Assembly (NCBI GenBank): GCA_017550655.1
Contig: JAFZOK010000017.1
Coordinates: 1 to 64,000, forward strand
Direction: 5' to 3'
Length of the DNA stretch: 64,000 bases
Source of the DNA: Bacteroidales bacterium
GTDB taxonomy: Bacteria > Bacteroidota > Bacteroidia > Bacteroidales > UBA932
Under the pieces are notes generated by a model that saw only the letters and a list, made by a program, of their open reading frames with translations, searched no databases and was not told the DNA's origin. The number at the start of each line of letters is the position of its first letter. Positions within the stretch are counted from its first letter, which is position 1. Shown here piece after piece: positions 1 through 6,959 of the stretch. The translations under genes were made by a program, and so were the position numbers.

Positions 1-110
1 AAGAATCTGACGCTCTTTTTCCTTGTACTAATTGGAAAACCTTTTAAAGGTTTGCTGCTTGTCTTCAAAATGTCAATGAACTTGTTCCTTCCATAAAATT
101 TGGCCGAAAC
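1..110 (-). other. Probable rRNA-operon-type leader transcribed leftward off the window
   Basis: No ORF is apparent here. On the minus strand the stretch downstream of the 117-147 promoter contains GTTCATTGACATTTTG followed by an A-rich, partly self-complementary segment. GTT(C/A)TTTGACAT-type sequences are common in Bacteroidota rRNA operon leaders (recalled, not searched). The gene served lies beyond base 1, so the identity is an inference; any untranslated leader would look similar. Confidence 0.3.
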
Positions 111-116
111 GGGCTG

Positions 117-147
117 CAAAGGTAAACACTTTTTTCATACCGCCAAA
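117..147 (-). promoter_or_regulatory. Leftward sigma-ABfr-type promoter
   Basis: The plus strand shows CAAAGGTA at 117-124 and CAAA at 144-147. Read on the minus strand this is TTTG-N19-TACCTTTG, an exact match to the Bacteroidota consensus TTTG-N19-21-TAnnTTTG. It fires away from the arg operon into sequence off the left edge. Confidence 0.75.
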
Positions 148-249
148 TCTTTTTGCAAAAAATTTTCCAAAAAATTTCTTTCCGGGGCAAAACTTACACT
201 TTCTAGACAAAAATAATCCTTTGTATAGTGCATTGAAAAGATATTTTTA

Positions 250-257
250 TACTTTTG
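250..257 (+). promoter_or_regulatory. Probable -7 box of the arginine operon
   Basis: TACTTTTG matches TAnnTTTG. The -33 element is poor: the nearest TTTG (220-223) lies 26 bp upstream rather than 19-21, so this promoter may need an activator. Initiation here would give a 5' UTR of about 205 nt that includes the structured element at 317-390. Confidence 0.45.
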
Positions 258-316
258 CATCGTGACAGAAAAAATTTTCATATTTCATTCTGTTAGAAAT
301 TATCTAAGAGTCCGAT

Positions 317-390
317 CTTGAGCACCCCGTCAAGGTCACTGATTCCAGTGTCCCGCGAGAGGTGCCTTCTTTTAGAGTGTTCACACACTC
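317..390 (+). ncRNA. Structured 5' leader with potential pseudoknot upstream of the arginine operon
   Basis: Three helices can be drawn. CTTGA (317-321) pairs with TCAAG (330-334), leaving a loop that contains GCACC (322-326). GCACC is exactly complementary to GGTGC (361-365), which would form a pseudoknot. Between them GG-CACTG (334-341) pairs with CAGTG-CC (346-353) around an ATTC loop. A separate perfect hairpin, GAGTGT (375-380) with ACACTC (385-390), follows. No T-rich tract follows, so it does not look like a simple terminator. It matches no riboswitch class I recall; placement before arginine genes suggests cis-regulation, but that is inference. Confidence 0.45.
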
Positions 391-471
391 ATATTTTCAT
401 ATAGCTATAATCAGGTGGATTACAGTCTATTTTACACTATAGGACCACTATATAATCACACAATATAAAAA

Positions 472-1035
472 ATGAAAGTCAATATTGCAGTAGCAGACCA
501 GAGCCATTTCAAGTACGCTGAAAAAATCGTTGAAATGATGGAAGGGTCTTCAAAGGAAAGAGGGACTGTGCTTGCCATAAGAACCCCGGAATACATTAAG
601 GACAAGATGGAAAACCACAAGGCCATAATCGCCCTGGACGAGGATGGAACAATTGCAGGTTTCTCATACATAGAGACTTGGAGCCATACCAAGTTTGTTG
701 CAAACTCAGGTTTGATAGTAGCTCCCAAGTACCGCAGGAGCGGACTTGCCAGGCAGATAAAGAGACGGATATTCGAGCTTTCCAGAGAAATGTACCCCTA
801 TGCAAAAATATTCAGTATAACCACGCAACTGGCTGTTATGAAGATAAATAACGAATTGGGATTCAAGCCGGTTTCCTTCTCTGAGCTGACTTCGGAACAG
901 GAATTCTGGGAAGGATGCTACGGATGCCCAAACTATGATATACTGCAGAGGAACGACTGCAAGATATGCCTTTGCACCGCCTTGCTTTACGATCCGTCAG
1001 ATGAAAAGAAACAGCAAAAACAACAGGAAATATGA
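472..1035 (+). CDS. GNAT acyltransferase, probable N-acylglutamate synthase of arginine synthesis
   Basis: This 187-residue GNAT protein has the acetyl-CoA pyrophosphate-binding loop around residues 85-95 (R88-R89-S90-G91-L92-A93). It is the first gene of the arginine operon and overlaps argG by ATGA. A Bacteroides thetaiotaomicron homologue in the same position has been assigned by fitness data to the first, acylglutamate-forming step (from memory), which would convert glutamate plus acetyl- or succinyl-CoA to N-acylglutamate. Unusual for GNAT proteins, the C-terminus is Cys-rich (C149, C152, C163, C166, C168), suggesting a metal site or redox switch. The GNAT fold is clear; the substrate is inferred from context. 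Confidence 0.8.
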   Translation: MKVNIAVADQSHFKYAEKIVEMMEGSSKERGTVLAIRTPEYIKDKMENHKAIIALDEDGTIAGFSYIETWSHTKFVANSGLIVAPKYRRSGLARQIKRRIFELSREMYPYAKIFSITTQLAVMKINNELGFKPVSFSELTSEQEFWEGCYGCPNYDILQRNDCKICLCTALLYDPSDEKKQQKQQEI

Positions 1036-2219
1036 AAAAGAAAATCGTACTGGCATTCAGCGGAGGCCTGGACACGTCTTTCTGTGTCCCTTACCTCAAG
1101 GAACAAGGTTATGAGGTTCATACCGCATTCGTAAACACCGGAGGCTTCTCCCCAGAGGAAGAGGAAGAGATCCGGAAAAGGGCCATGGAACTGGGCGCTA
1201 AAACCCATACCTGCTCAAACATCGTTGAAGACTATTATAATAAAGGTATAAAGTACCTGATTTTCGGAAATGTCCTGAAAAACGCCACTTATCCGCTTAG
1301 CGTCAGCAGCGAAAGAGTGTTCCAGGGACTGGAAGTTTTAAGGATTGCCAAGAAGAAAAAGGCCGGTTATGTAGCCCACGGCAGTACGGGAGCCGGAAAC
1401 GACCAGGTACGCTTCGACCTGATTTTCGATGTACTTGCACCGGAAATCGAAATAATAGCACCTGTCAGGGACAACAATTTCCAGAGGAAGTTCGAGATTG
1501 ACTACCTGAAAAGCAAGGGCTTCAACTTCTCGTGGAAGAAAAGCAAATACTCCATCAACCAGGGAATCTGGGGAACAAGCATAGGCGGCCAGGAAACTCT
1601 GCACTCGGACGGATATCTTCCCGAAGAGGCTTATCCTCACCATGTTACAGAAAAGAAAGAAAAAATCTTGAGCATAGATTTCCTGAAGGGAGAACCAGTT
1701 GGGGTGGACGGGGTCAAAATGAGTCCTGTTGAAGCAATCCGCAGAATCGCCTCGATTGCAAACGCATTCGGCATCGGAAGGGATATCCACACTGGAGACA
1801 CTATTATCGGAATAAAGGGAAGGGTCGGATTCGAAGCCGCGGCTCCGCTGATCATCATCAAGGCTCATCATCTTCTGGAAAAGCACGTTCTGGTAAAGGG
1901 ACAGCTCAACTGGAAAGACCATATATCAGCGTATTACGGACAGCTGATGCACGAAGCCCAGTATCTGGACCCTACAGCCAGGGATATGGAAGCCTTCCTG
2001 GAAAGCACCCAGAAGAACGTGACCGGAACTGTCTATGTAAAACTCAGGCCCTACTGCTTCCAGGCGTTGGGATGCGAAAGCCCTTATGACCTGATGGACT
2101 CCAAGTTCGGCGCTTACGGAGAAGACAACAAATCCTTCACCGCTCAAGATGTTATAGGTTTCACAAGGGTACTTGCAAACCCTCTCAAGATTTATTACAG
2201 CCTCAGCGACAAAAAATGA
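1032..2219 (+). CDS. argG: Argininosuccinate synthase
   Basis: The enzyme condenses citrulline and aspartate with ATP to argininosuccinate in the cytoplasm. At 395 residues it is full length. The N-terminal ATP pyrophosphatase P-loop AFSGGLDTS is at residues 8-16, and the downstream synthetase domain contains the AHGSTGAGNDQVRF segment typical of ArgG. Both ends overlap neighbours by four bases (ATGA), so translation is probably coupled with the acyltransferase upstream and the deacylase downstream. Expression is presumably controlled through the common leader at 317-390. Confidence 0.97.
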   Translation: MKKKIVLAFSGGLDTSFCVPYLKEQGYEVHTAFVNTGGFSPEEEEEIRKRAMELGAKTHTCSNIVEDYYNKGIKYLIFGNVLKNATYPLSVSSERVFQGLEVLRIAKKKKAGYVAHGSTGAGNDQVRFDLIFDVLAPEIEIIAPVRDNNFQRKFEIDYLKSKGFNFSWKKSKYSINQGIWGTSIGGQETLHSDGYLPEEAYPHHVTEKKEKILSIDFLKGEPVGVDGVKMSPVEAIRRIASIANAFGIGRDIHTGDTIIGIKGRVGFEAAAPLIIIKAHHLLEKHVLVKGQLNWKDHISAYYGQLMHEAQYLDPTARDMEAFLESTQKNVTGTVYVKLRPYCFQALGCESPYDLMDSKFGAYGEDNKSFTAQDVIGFTRVLANPLKIYYSLSDKK

Positions 2220-3310
2220 AAAGCAAAGAACTCTCCTGCAGGGCAATAGCCCTATTGGAAGAAATGGTTTCCATCCCCGCCCCTTCCACCAGGGAGGAGG
2301 CCAGGAGCGCTTTTCTTAGGAAGAAAATCCTTTCCTGGCTGAATGACGAGGGACTGGAGGAAAAGGTCACGGTGGCCGGAATAAAGAACAATATCCTTCT
2401 TTACTCCCCGTCTCAAGGAAAGAAAACCCTGCTGATGTGCGCACATATAGACACTGTCAAACCGTCTGAAGGTTCCTCCCCTTCTCCAGTCCGGAAAGGC
2501 GGAAAGCTCTATGGCCTAGGGACAAACGACGATGGTGGCTGCGTGGTCTGCATGCTGGAGGCTTTCCTAAGACACTCAAAGGCAAAAGGCGGCCCCAGCC
2601 TGCTTCTTGCGCTAACCGCAGAAGAGGAAAACGGCGGACAGAACGGTCTTCCTGCCGTTCTGGAATATATTAAGAAACAGAAAGATATCCCGATGCCTGA
2701 TTTAGCCGTGGTTGGAGAACCTACGGGGATGAAGGCTGCAGTGGGAGAAAAAGGCCTTCTGGTTCTGGACGCAACCTCAAAAGGTACCCTTTCCCATGCT
2801 GCCCACCCTGGCCAAGACAATGCGATCTACAATGCCCTCAAGGACATAGAAACCTTACGGAAGTTCAACTTCAGAAGGAAATCGGATGTGACAGGCATTA
2901 CGCATCTTTCTGTAACGCAGATAAATGCAGGCTCGGCTCACAATATTGTTCCGGACAGGTGCACTTTTGTCGTGGACATAAGGTTCAACGAAAAGTACAC
3001 GCCTGAAGAAATACTTAAAATACTCTCGGCCAAAACCGCCAGCACACTGAAAGCCAGGAACCTCAAGCACAAATGCTGCGTAACCCCGGCGGGGAGTCCG
3101 CTATTGGAGACAGTGCAAGAGCTTGGCATAGAAACTTATGTCTCCCCCACTTCTTCAGACTGGTCCCGACTTCCTGTTCCGGCTATAAAGATCGGGCCCG
3201 GGGAAAGCTACCGCAGCCACAAAGCCGGAGAATACATAACCAAGAGCGAAATCGCCGGCGGAATTAAGGGATATTCACTGATTCTAAAACACTTGCAAAC
3301 AAAACTATAA
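2216..3310 (+). CDS. argE: M20-family amidohydrolase, ArgE-type N-acylornithine/N-acylcitrulline deacylase
   Basis: This 364-residue zinc hydrolase has the M20 landmarks: H77-x-D79 in AHIDTV, the metal-bridging Asp in GTNDDGG (105-106), the catalytic Glu pair in TAEEENGG (136-137), E168 in VVGEPTG, and a dimerization-domain HAAHPG motif. In Bacteroides, ArgE-like enzymes remove the succinyl group from N-succinylcitrulline made by ArgF' (family knowledge); the position between argG and argH agrees with a citrulline-releasing role. Whether the acyl group is acetyl or succinyl cannot be read here. It overlaps argG by 4 bases and argH by 1. Confidence 0.88.
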   Translation: MKSKELSCRAIALLEEMVSIPAPSTREEARSAFLRKKILSWLNDEGLEEKVTVAGIKNNILLYSPSQGKKTLLMCAHIDTVKPSEGSSPSPVRKGGKLYGLGTNDDGGCVVCMLEAFLRHSKAKGGPSLLLALTAEEENGGQNGLPAVLEYIKKQKDIPMPDLAVVGEPTGMKAAVGEKGLLVLDATSKGTLSHAAHPGQDNAIYNALKDIETLRKFNFRRKSDVTGITHLSVTQINAGSAHNIVPDRCTFVVDIRFNEKYTPEEILKILSAKTASTLKARNLKHKCCVTPAGSPLLETVQELGIETYVSPTSSDWSRLPVPAIKIGPGESYRSHKAGEYITKSEIAGGIKGYSLILKHLQTKL

Positions 3311-4614
3311 TGGCTACACTTTGGGACAAAGGCGGAAAATTCGAAGAAAAGGCGGAAAAGTTCACTGTCGGGAAAGACAGGGAACTGGACCTCAAACTTG
3401 CAAAATATGACATCCAGGGAAGCAAAGCCCACATCGCGATGCTGAAGGAAATCGGACTGCTAACTTCTGAAGAACTCTCAAAGCTCAGCGATGCCCTGGA
3501 CGAAATCCTGATTGACATTGAAAGCGGAAAATTCTGTCTGGAGGATGGCGTGGAAGACATTCACTCACAGGTGGAAATGCTTCTTACCGAGAAGCTTGGA
3601 GACATCGGTAAAAAGATCCATTCCGGAAGAAGCCGCAATGACCAGGTGGCAGTGGACCTGAAACTTTTCTTCAAGGACGAATGCCTGAAGATAAGAGACG
3701 AGGTCCTTCACCTGTTCAAGCTTCTTGTAAAGCAGAGCCGGAAGCTCAAGGATGTCCTGATGCCGGGATACACTCATTTCCAGACTGCAATGCCGTCTTC
3801 CTTTGGACTTTGGCTGGGAGCATACGCTGAAAGTCTGGCGGACGATATGGTTATGCTCGGAGCGGCATACAGAATCGCAGACCAGAATCCGCTTGGAAGC
3901 GCAGCCGGATATGGCAACTCCTTCCCTCTGGACAGAAAGCTCACGACAAGGCTGCTCGGGTTCAGCACCCTGAGTTTCAACTCGATATATGCCCAGATGG
4001 GGAGAGGGAAAACTGAAAGGGCTATAGCTGCGGCAATCGGCCAGATAGCCGGCACTCTCAACAAACTGGCCCAGGACTGCTGCCTTTTCTCCTGCCCTAA
4101 CTTCTCCTTCATAAGCTTTCCGGACAGCCTTACAACCGGAAGCAGCATAATGCCGCACAAGAAGAATCCGGACGTATGGGAAATGATAAGGGGAAACTGC
4201 AACCTGATTTCTTCCTGCTACGGCCAGACCGCCCTGCTCACGGCAAACCTGCCTCACGGCTATCATAGAGATTTCCAACTGCTTAAGGAGGTCATTATGC
4301 CAGCCTTGGAAAAGACTCGCGACTGCCTTCAGATGGCCGCCCTGATGATTGAAAACATCAAGGTTTCCAAGGACATTTTCAAGAATCCTCTCTACAGTCC
4401 AATCTTCACTGTCGAGGAAGTTAACCAAAGGGTTCTGGCAGGGCAGCCTTTCCGTCAGGCCTACAAAGAGGTGGCAAAAGAAGTTGCCGGGAAAACCTTT
4501 GAATTCCCCAAGGAGAAAATGAATGTAAAGTCTTTGAACCACACCCACATAGGCAGCATCGGAGACCTGGCTCTCAAAGACATAGAAAAGAAGATGCGGC
4601 TCTCCGTTTTCTAG
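3310..4614 (+). CDS. argH: Argininosuccinate lyase
   Basis: It cleaves argininosuccinate to arginine and fumarate. The 434-residue protein has SRNDQ at 108-112, the catalytic-region histidine in YTHFQ (residue 156), and the fumarase/aspartase signature GSSIMPHKKNP at 277-287 that carries the mobile catalytic serine loop. The start shares one base with the argE stop (TAATG), the last of three translationally coupled junctions. The stop codon lies inside a hairpin that probably ends the operon. The cluster thus holds the acylglutamate and final steps; argB, argC, argD and argF are not in this window. Confidence 0.97.
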   Translation: MATLWDKGGKFEEKAEKFTVGKDRELDLKLAKYDIQGSKAHIAMLKEIGLLTSEELSKLSDALDEILIDIESGKFCLEDGVEDIHSQVEMLLTEKLGDIGKKIHSGRSRNDQVAVDLKLFFKDECLKIRDEVLHLFKLLVKQSRKLKDVLMPGYTHFQTAMPSSFGLWLGAYAESLADDMVMLGAAYRIADQNPLGSAAGYGNSFPLDRKLTTRLLGFSTLSFNSIYAQMGRGKTERAIAAAIGQIAGTLNKLAQDCCLFSCPNFSFISFPDSLTTGSSIMPHKKNPDVWEMIRGNCNLISSCYGQTALLTANLPHGYHRDFQLLKEVIMPALEKTRDCLQMAALMIENIKVSKDIFKNPLYSPIFTVEEVNQRVLAGQPFRQAYKEVAKEVAGKTFEFPKEKMNVKSLNHTHIGSIGDLALKDIEKKMRLSVF

Positions 4615-4624
4615 AGGCCGCATC
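4593..4624 (+). terminator. Hairpin at the end of the arginine operon
   Basis: GATGCGGC-TCT (4593-4603) pairs with AGA-G-GCCGCATC (4613-4624) with one bulge, enclosing a 9-nt loop. The argH stop codon lies within the structure. There is no strong T-tract, as is frequent in Bacteroidota terminators. It separates the plus-strand arg operon from the convergent RNase G gene. Confidence 0.5.
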
Positions 4625-4645
4625 AACTTCAGTCGCCGAGAAATT

Positions 4646-6214
4646 CTACTCCTGGTCCAAAGGATTGCCTGCCTTATCGCTCCAGTGGGCGTCCAGCAGT
4701 GGAAGATCAGTATCGGTCCTGGTCTTGATAGAGCAGGAATACTTCCTGCACCAGTCCTTTATGATACTGTGGAACAATCCTTTGCGTTTTGTAAGATAAG
4801 CTTCGAACAGAGGATTCAGCGTCAGGATGAAAGAGAATATCTTCCTTTCCTTGGTGTAATACGCCAGCTGTCTTTCAAGGGCCTCGTCGGCTATCAGGCT
4901 TGGAGCAATCTCGCCCGTGCCGTGGCACATTGGACAAGTCTCGTTAACCTTGATTTCAGTTGCCGGACGGACCCTCTGGCGGGTAATCTGCATTAGGCCG
5001 AACTTGGTCAGAGGCAATATGTTATGCTTGGCCCTGTCGCCCTGCATCAGCTCCTGCATGTGCTTGTAGAGTTTATTGCGGTTGTCTGCGTTGTCCATAT
5101 CGATGAAGTCTATTATGACTATTCCGCCCAGATCCCTGAGTCTCATCTGACGGGCAATCTCGTCCGCGGCGTGAGTGTTGACCTCGAAGGTATTGTCCTC
5201 CTGCTCAACGCCCTTCTTTACGCGGGTTCCGCTGTTAACGTCTACAACATTCAATGCCTCAGTGTGTTCTATAATCAGGTACGCACCCTTTTTCAGGGGA
5301 ACCACCTTTCCGAACGAACCCTTGATCTGCCTTGTGACATCGAAATAGTCCAGTATAGGCATTTCTCCCTTGTAGAGCTTGACGATCTTCTCTTTCTCGG
5401 GAGCGATGGTTCTGATGTAGTCTCTTATTTCATAGAAGGTTGACTCATCGTTAACCTCTATGGAAGAGAACGAGTCGTTCAGAAGGTCTCTGAGGATTGT
5501 AGTGGTCTTGCTGTTCTCTGTGAAAAGGAGTTGCGGCGGACGGCTAGTCTGCAGCTTGCGGCACCCTCCTTCCCATTTTTCTATCAATGAACTGAGCTCT
5601 GCATCCAGAACGGCGGCCTTTTTGCCTTCTGCCGCAGTTCTGATGATGGCTCCGTAATTCTTGGGCAGAATACTCTGCACCAGGCGTTCCAGACGCCTCT
5701 TCTCCTCCTTGGAGGAGATCTTCTGCGATATGCTTACCTTATCTGCAAAAGGAAGCAGGACAATATTTCTTCCTGCTATGGAAATTTCCGCCGTAAGCCT
5801 TGAGCCCTTTGTTGATATAGGCTCCTTGACTATCTGAACGACAATCTGCTGGCCCGGCGAGAGCACTTCGTCGATCCTCCCCTCTTTCTCGAGTATCGGA
5901 CCGATCCTTACTTTGGAGTAGAAGGTCTGAAGATCCTTCTGGGTGTTGATCTGTCTTGTGAAATAGTCAAATGCCTTGAAATTCAGGCCAAGATCCAGAT
6001 AGTGGATGAAAGCGTCCTTGTTGTCCCCGATATCCACGAAAGCGGCGTTGAGGGCCGGCATAACTTTCTTGACTTTTCCCAGATAGACGTCTCCGACACC
6101 GATGCTCTGCGCCGAGGTATTCTGCTCCTTGTTGATTTCCATCAGGCGATGGTCCTCAAGCAGGGCGATTGTCACCTGCGCAGGGCTTACATCGATAATC
6201 AAATCCTTCTCCAT
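4646..6214 (-). CDS. rng: Ribonuclease G/E family endoribonuclease
   Basis: This endoribonuclease cuts single-stranded AU-rich RNA in mRNA decay and rRNA maturation. The 522-residue protein has an N-terminal S1-like RNA-binding region (about 35-120), an RNase E/G catalytic domain with the DVNSG segment and the second metal-binding Asp in DFIDMD (D369 region), and a zinc-link CPMC at 427-430. It lacks the long C-terminal scaffold of enterobacterial RNase E, hence RNase G-like. A strong intrinsic-terminator-like hairpin ends three bases before its start codon, which is odd for a gene downstream in a cluster. Confidence 0.93.
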   Translation of the reverse strand: MEKDLIIDVSPAQVTIALLEDHRLMEINKEQNTSAQSIGVGDVYLGKVKKVMPALNAAFVDIGDNKDAFIHYLDLGLNFKAFDYFTRQINTQKDLQTFYSKVRIGPILEKEGRIDEVLSPGQQIVVQIVKEPISTKGSRLTAEISIAGRNIVLLPFADKVSISQKISSKEEKRRLERLVQSILPKNYGAIIRTAAEGKKAAVLDAELSSLIEKWEGGCRKLQTSRPPQLLFTENSKTTTILRDLLNDSFSSIEVNDESTFYEIRDYIRTIAPEKEKIVKLYKGEMPILDYFDVTRQIKGSFGKVVPLKKGAYLIIEHTEALNVVDVNSGTRVKKGVEQEDNTFEVNTHAADEIARQMRLRDLGGIVIIDFIDMDNADNRNKLYKHMQELMQGDRAKHNILPLTKFGLMQITRQRVRPATEIKVNETCPMCHGTGEIAPSLIADEALERQLAYYTKERKIFSFILTLNPLFEAYLTKRKGLFHSIIKDWCRKYSCSIKTRTDTDLPLLDAHWSDKAGNPLDQE

Positions 6215-6216
6215 CT

Positions 6217-6262
6217 CAAAAAAAAATAATCTAAAGCAGAGACAAGCCCTGCTTTAGATTAT
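6217..6262 (-). terminator. Strong intrinsic-type terminator abutting the rng start codon
   Basis: A perfect 14-bp stem is formed by 6226-6239 and 6249-6262 (core AATCTAAAGCAG with CTGCTTTAGATT) around a 9-nt loop. On the minus strand it is followed by about ten T residues that end three bases before the rng ATG (6214). It would terminate transcription from the small basic-protein gene upstream. Because it is so close to the rng start, it may also act as an attenuator or 5'-UTR element for rng. Confidence 0.8.
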
Positions 6263-6279
6263 CGACACGACAAGATGCC

Positions 6280-6372
6280 TTATTTGCGCTTCTTGTGTCT
6301 GTTCTTACGCAGACGCTTCTTGCGCTTGTGAGTGGCCATCTTGTGTCCTTTTCTTTTCTTTCCGCTAGGCAT
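6280..6372 (-). CDS. 30-residue AURKAIP1/COX24-domain protein
   Basis: This tiny ORF encodes a protein starting MPSGKKRKGHKM and ending KRLRKNRHKKRK, 30 residues, over half Lys or Arg. It matches the short, strongly conserved Bacteroidota proteins annotated with the AURKAIP1/COX24 C-terminal domain, related to mitochondrial ribosomal protein mS38, so association with the small ribosomal subunit is likely (inference from the family). It lies 5 bases downstream of HU and is followed by the 6217-6262 terminator, so HU and this gene probably share a transcript. Confidence 0.85.
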   Translation of the reverse strand: MPSGKKRKGHKMATHKRKKRLRKNRHKKRK

Positions 6373-6377
6373 AATAA

Positions 6378-6662
6378 TTATTTTCTACCGCCCTTTACAC
6401 CGCTCATGAAAACCTTTGCAGGCTTGAAAGCTGGAATGTTGTGAGCAGGGATAACCATTGTAGTGTTCTTAGAAATGTTTCTTGCAGTCTTCTTTGCTCT
6501 CTTCTTGATTACGAATGAGCCGAATCCGCGAAGATAAACGTTCTTACCCTTTGCAAGGAAACCCTTAACGGCTGCCATAAAGCCCTCTACTACGCGAGCT
6601 ACGGTAACTTTCTCTAAGCCAGTCTGCTTAGCAACCTCGTTGATAATGTCTGATTTAGTCAT
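6378..6662 (-). CDS. HU-family DNA-binding protein
   Basis: This 94-residue nucleoid protein bends and compacts DNA as a dimer. The start MTKSDIINEVAKQTG at 6662 is chosen over longer in-frame starts because it aligns with HU N-termini and lies 39 bases downstream of a consensus -7 box. GFGSF occupies residues 46-50, and the DNA-binding arm has the Bacteroidota form ARNISKNT in place of the enterobacterial GRNPKTG type. The C-terminal tail is short and basic (GVKGGRK). Confidence 0.95.
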   Translation of the reverse strand: MTKSDIINEVAKQTGLEKVTVARVVEGFMAAVKGFLAKGKNVYLRGFGSFVIKKRAKKTARNISKNTTMVIPAHNIPAFKPAKVFMSGVKGGRK

Positions 6663-6700
6663 AATTCTAAATACTAATAAATTGGTGAATATTTGTGGCG

Positions 6701-6731
6701 CAAAAATAGATTTTTTTTTCGTTCCAGCAAA
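6701..6731 (-). promoter_or_regulatory. Consensus promoter of the HU gene
   Basis: The plus strand shows CAAAAATA at 6701-6708 and CAAA at 6728-6731. On minus this is TTTG-N19-TATTTTTG, a perfect sigma-ABfr-type promoter. The predicted transcription start gives a leader of about 30 nt before the HU ATG at 6662. Confidence 0.85.
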
Positions 6732-6800
6732 TAGTTTTTGCAAAAAATGTTTAAAAGAGAGCATTTTAGGGCACATTTCAGGGTAAAATCAGCGATTTTT

Positions 6801-6818
6801 CTGCCAATTCTGCCAATT
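6801..6818. repeat. Tandem 9-bp repeat between HU and lon
   Basis: CTGCCAATT occurs twice head to tail with a 9-bp period, upstream of both divergent genes. This is the only pattern I see in 6732-6940 apart from a near-miss to a sigma-54 promoter. It might be a regulator site, but the evidence is weak. Confidence 0.3.
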
Positions 6819-6959
6819 TTCCCTTTGGCACAATGATTGACATACCTTATAACCGGTTGCCTCAGCGACACCGCTTTACCCGAAAGTCAGCCTTCCGGGA
6901 AAGGGGAATACTGACAAATTGACACTGGAGGCAGACAACTGAAAGAGAAAGGAGATTGT

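Noticed and set aside
3565-4626. 353-codon minus-strand ORF across argH
   Set aside because: Shadow of the well-conserved argH frame; translation has no recognisable domain.
6824-6842. Possible sigma-54 promoter before lon (TTGGCAC-N5-TTGAC)
   Set aside because: The -24 part fits, but the invariant GC of the -12 element is GA here, and sigma-54 promoters would be unusual for lon. Treated as chance.
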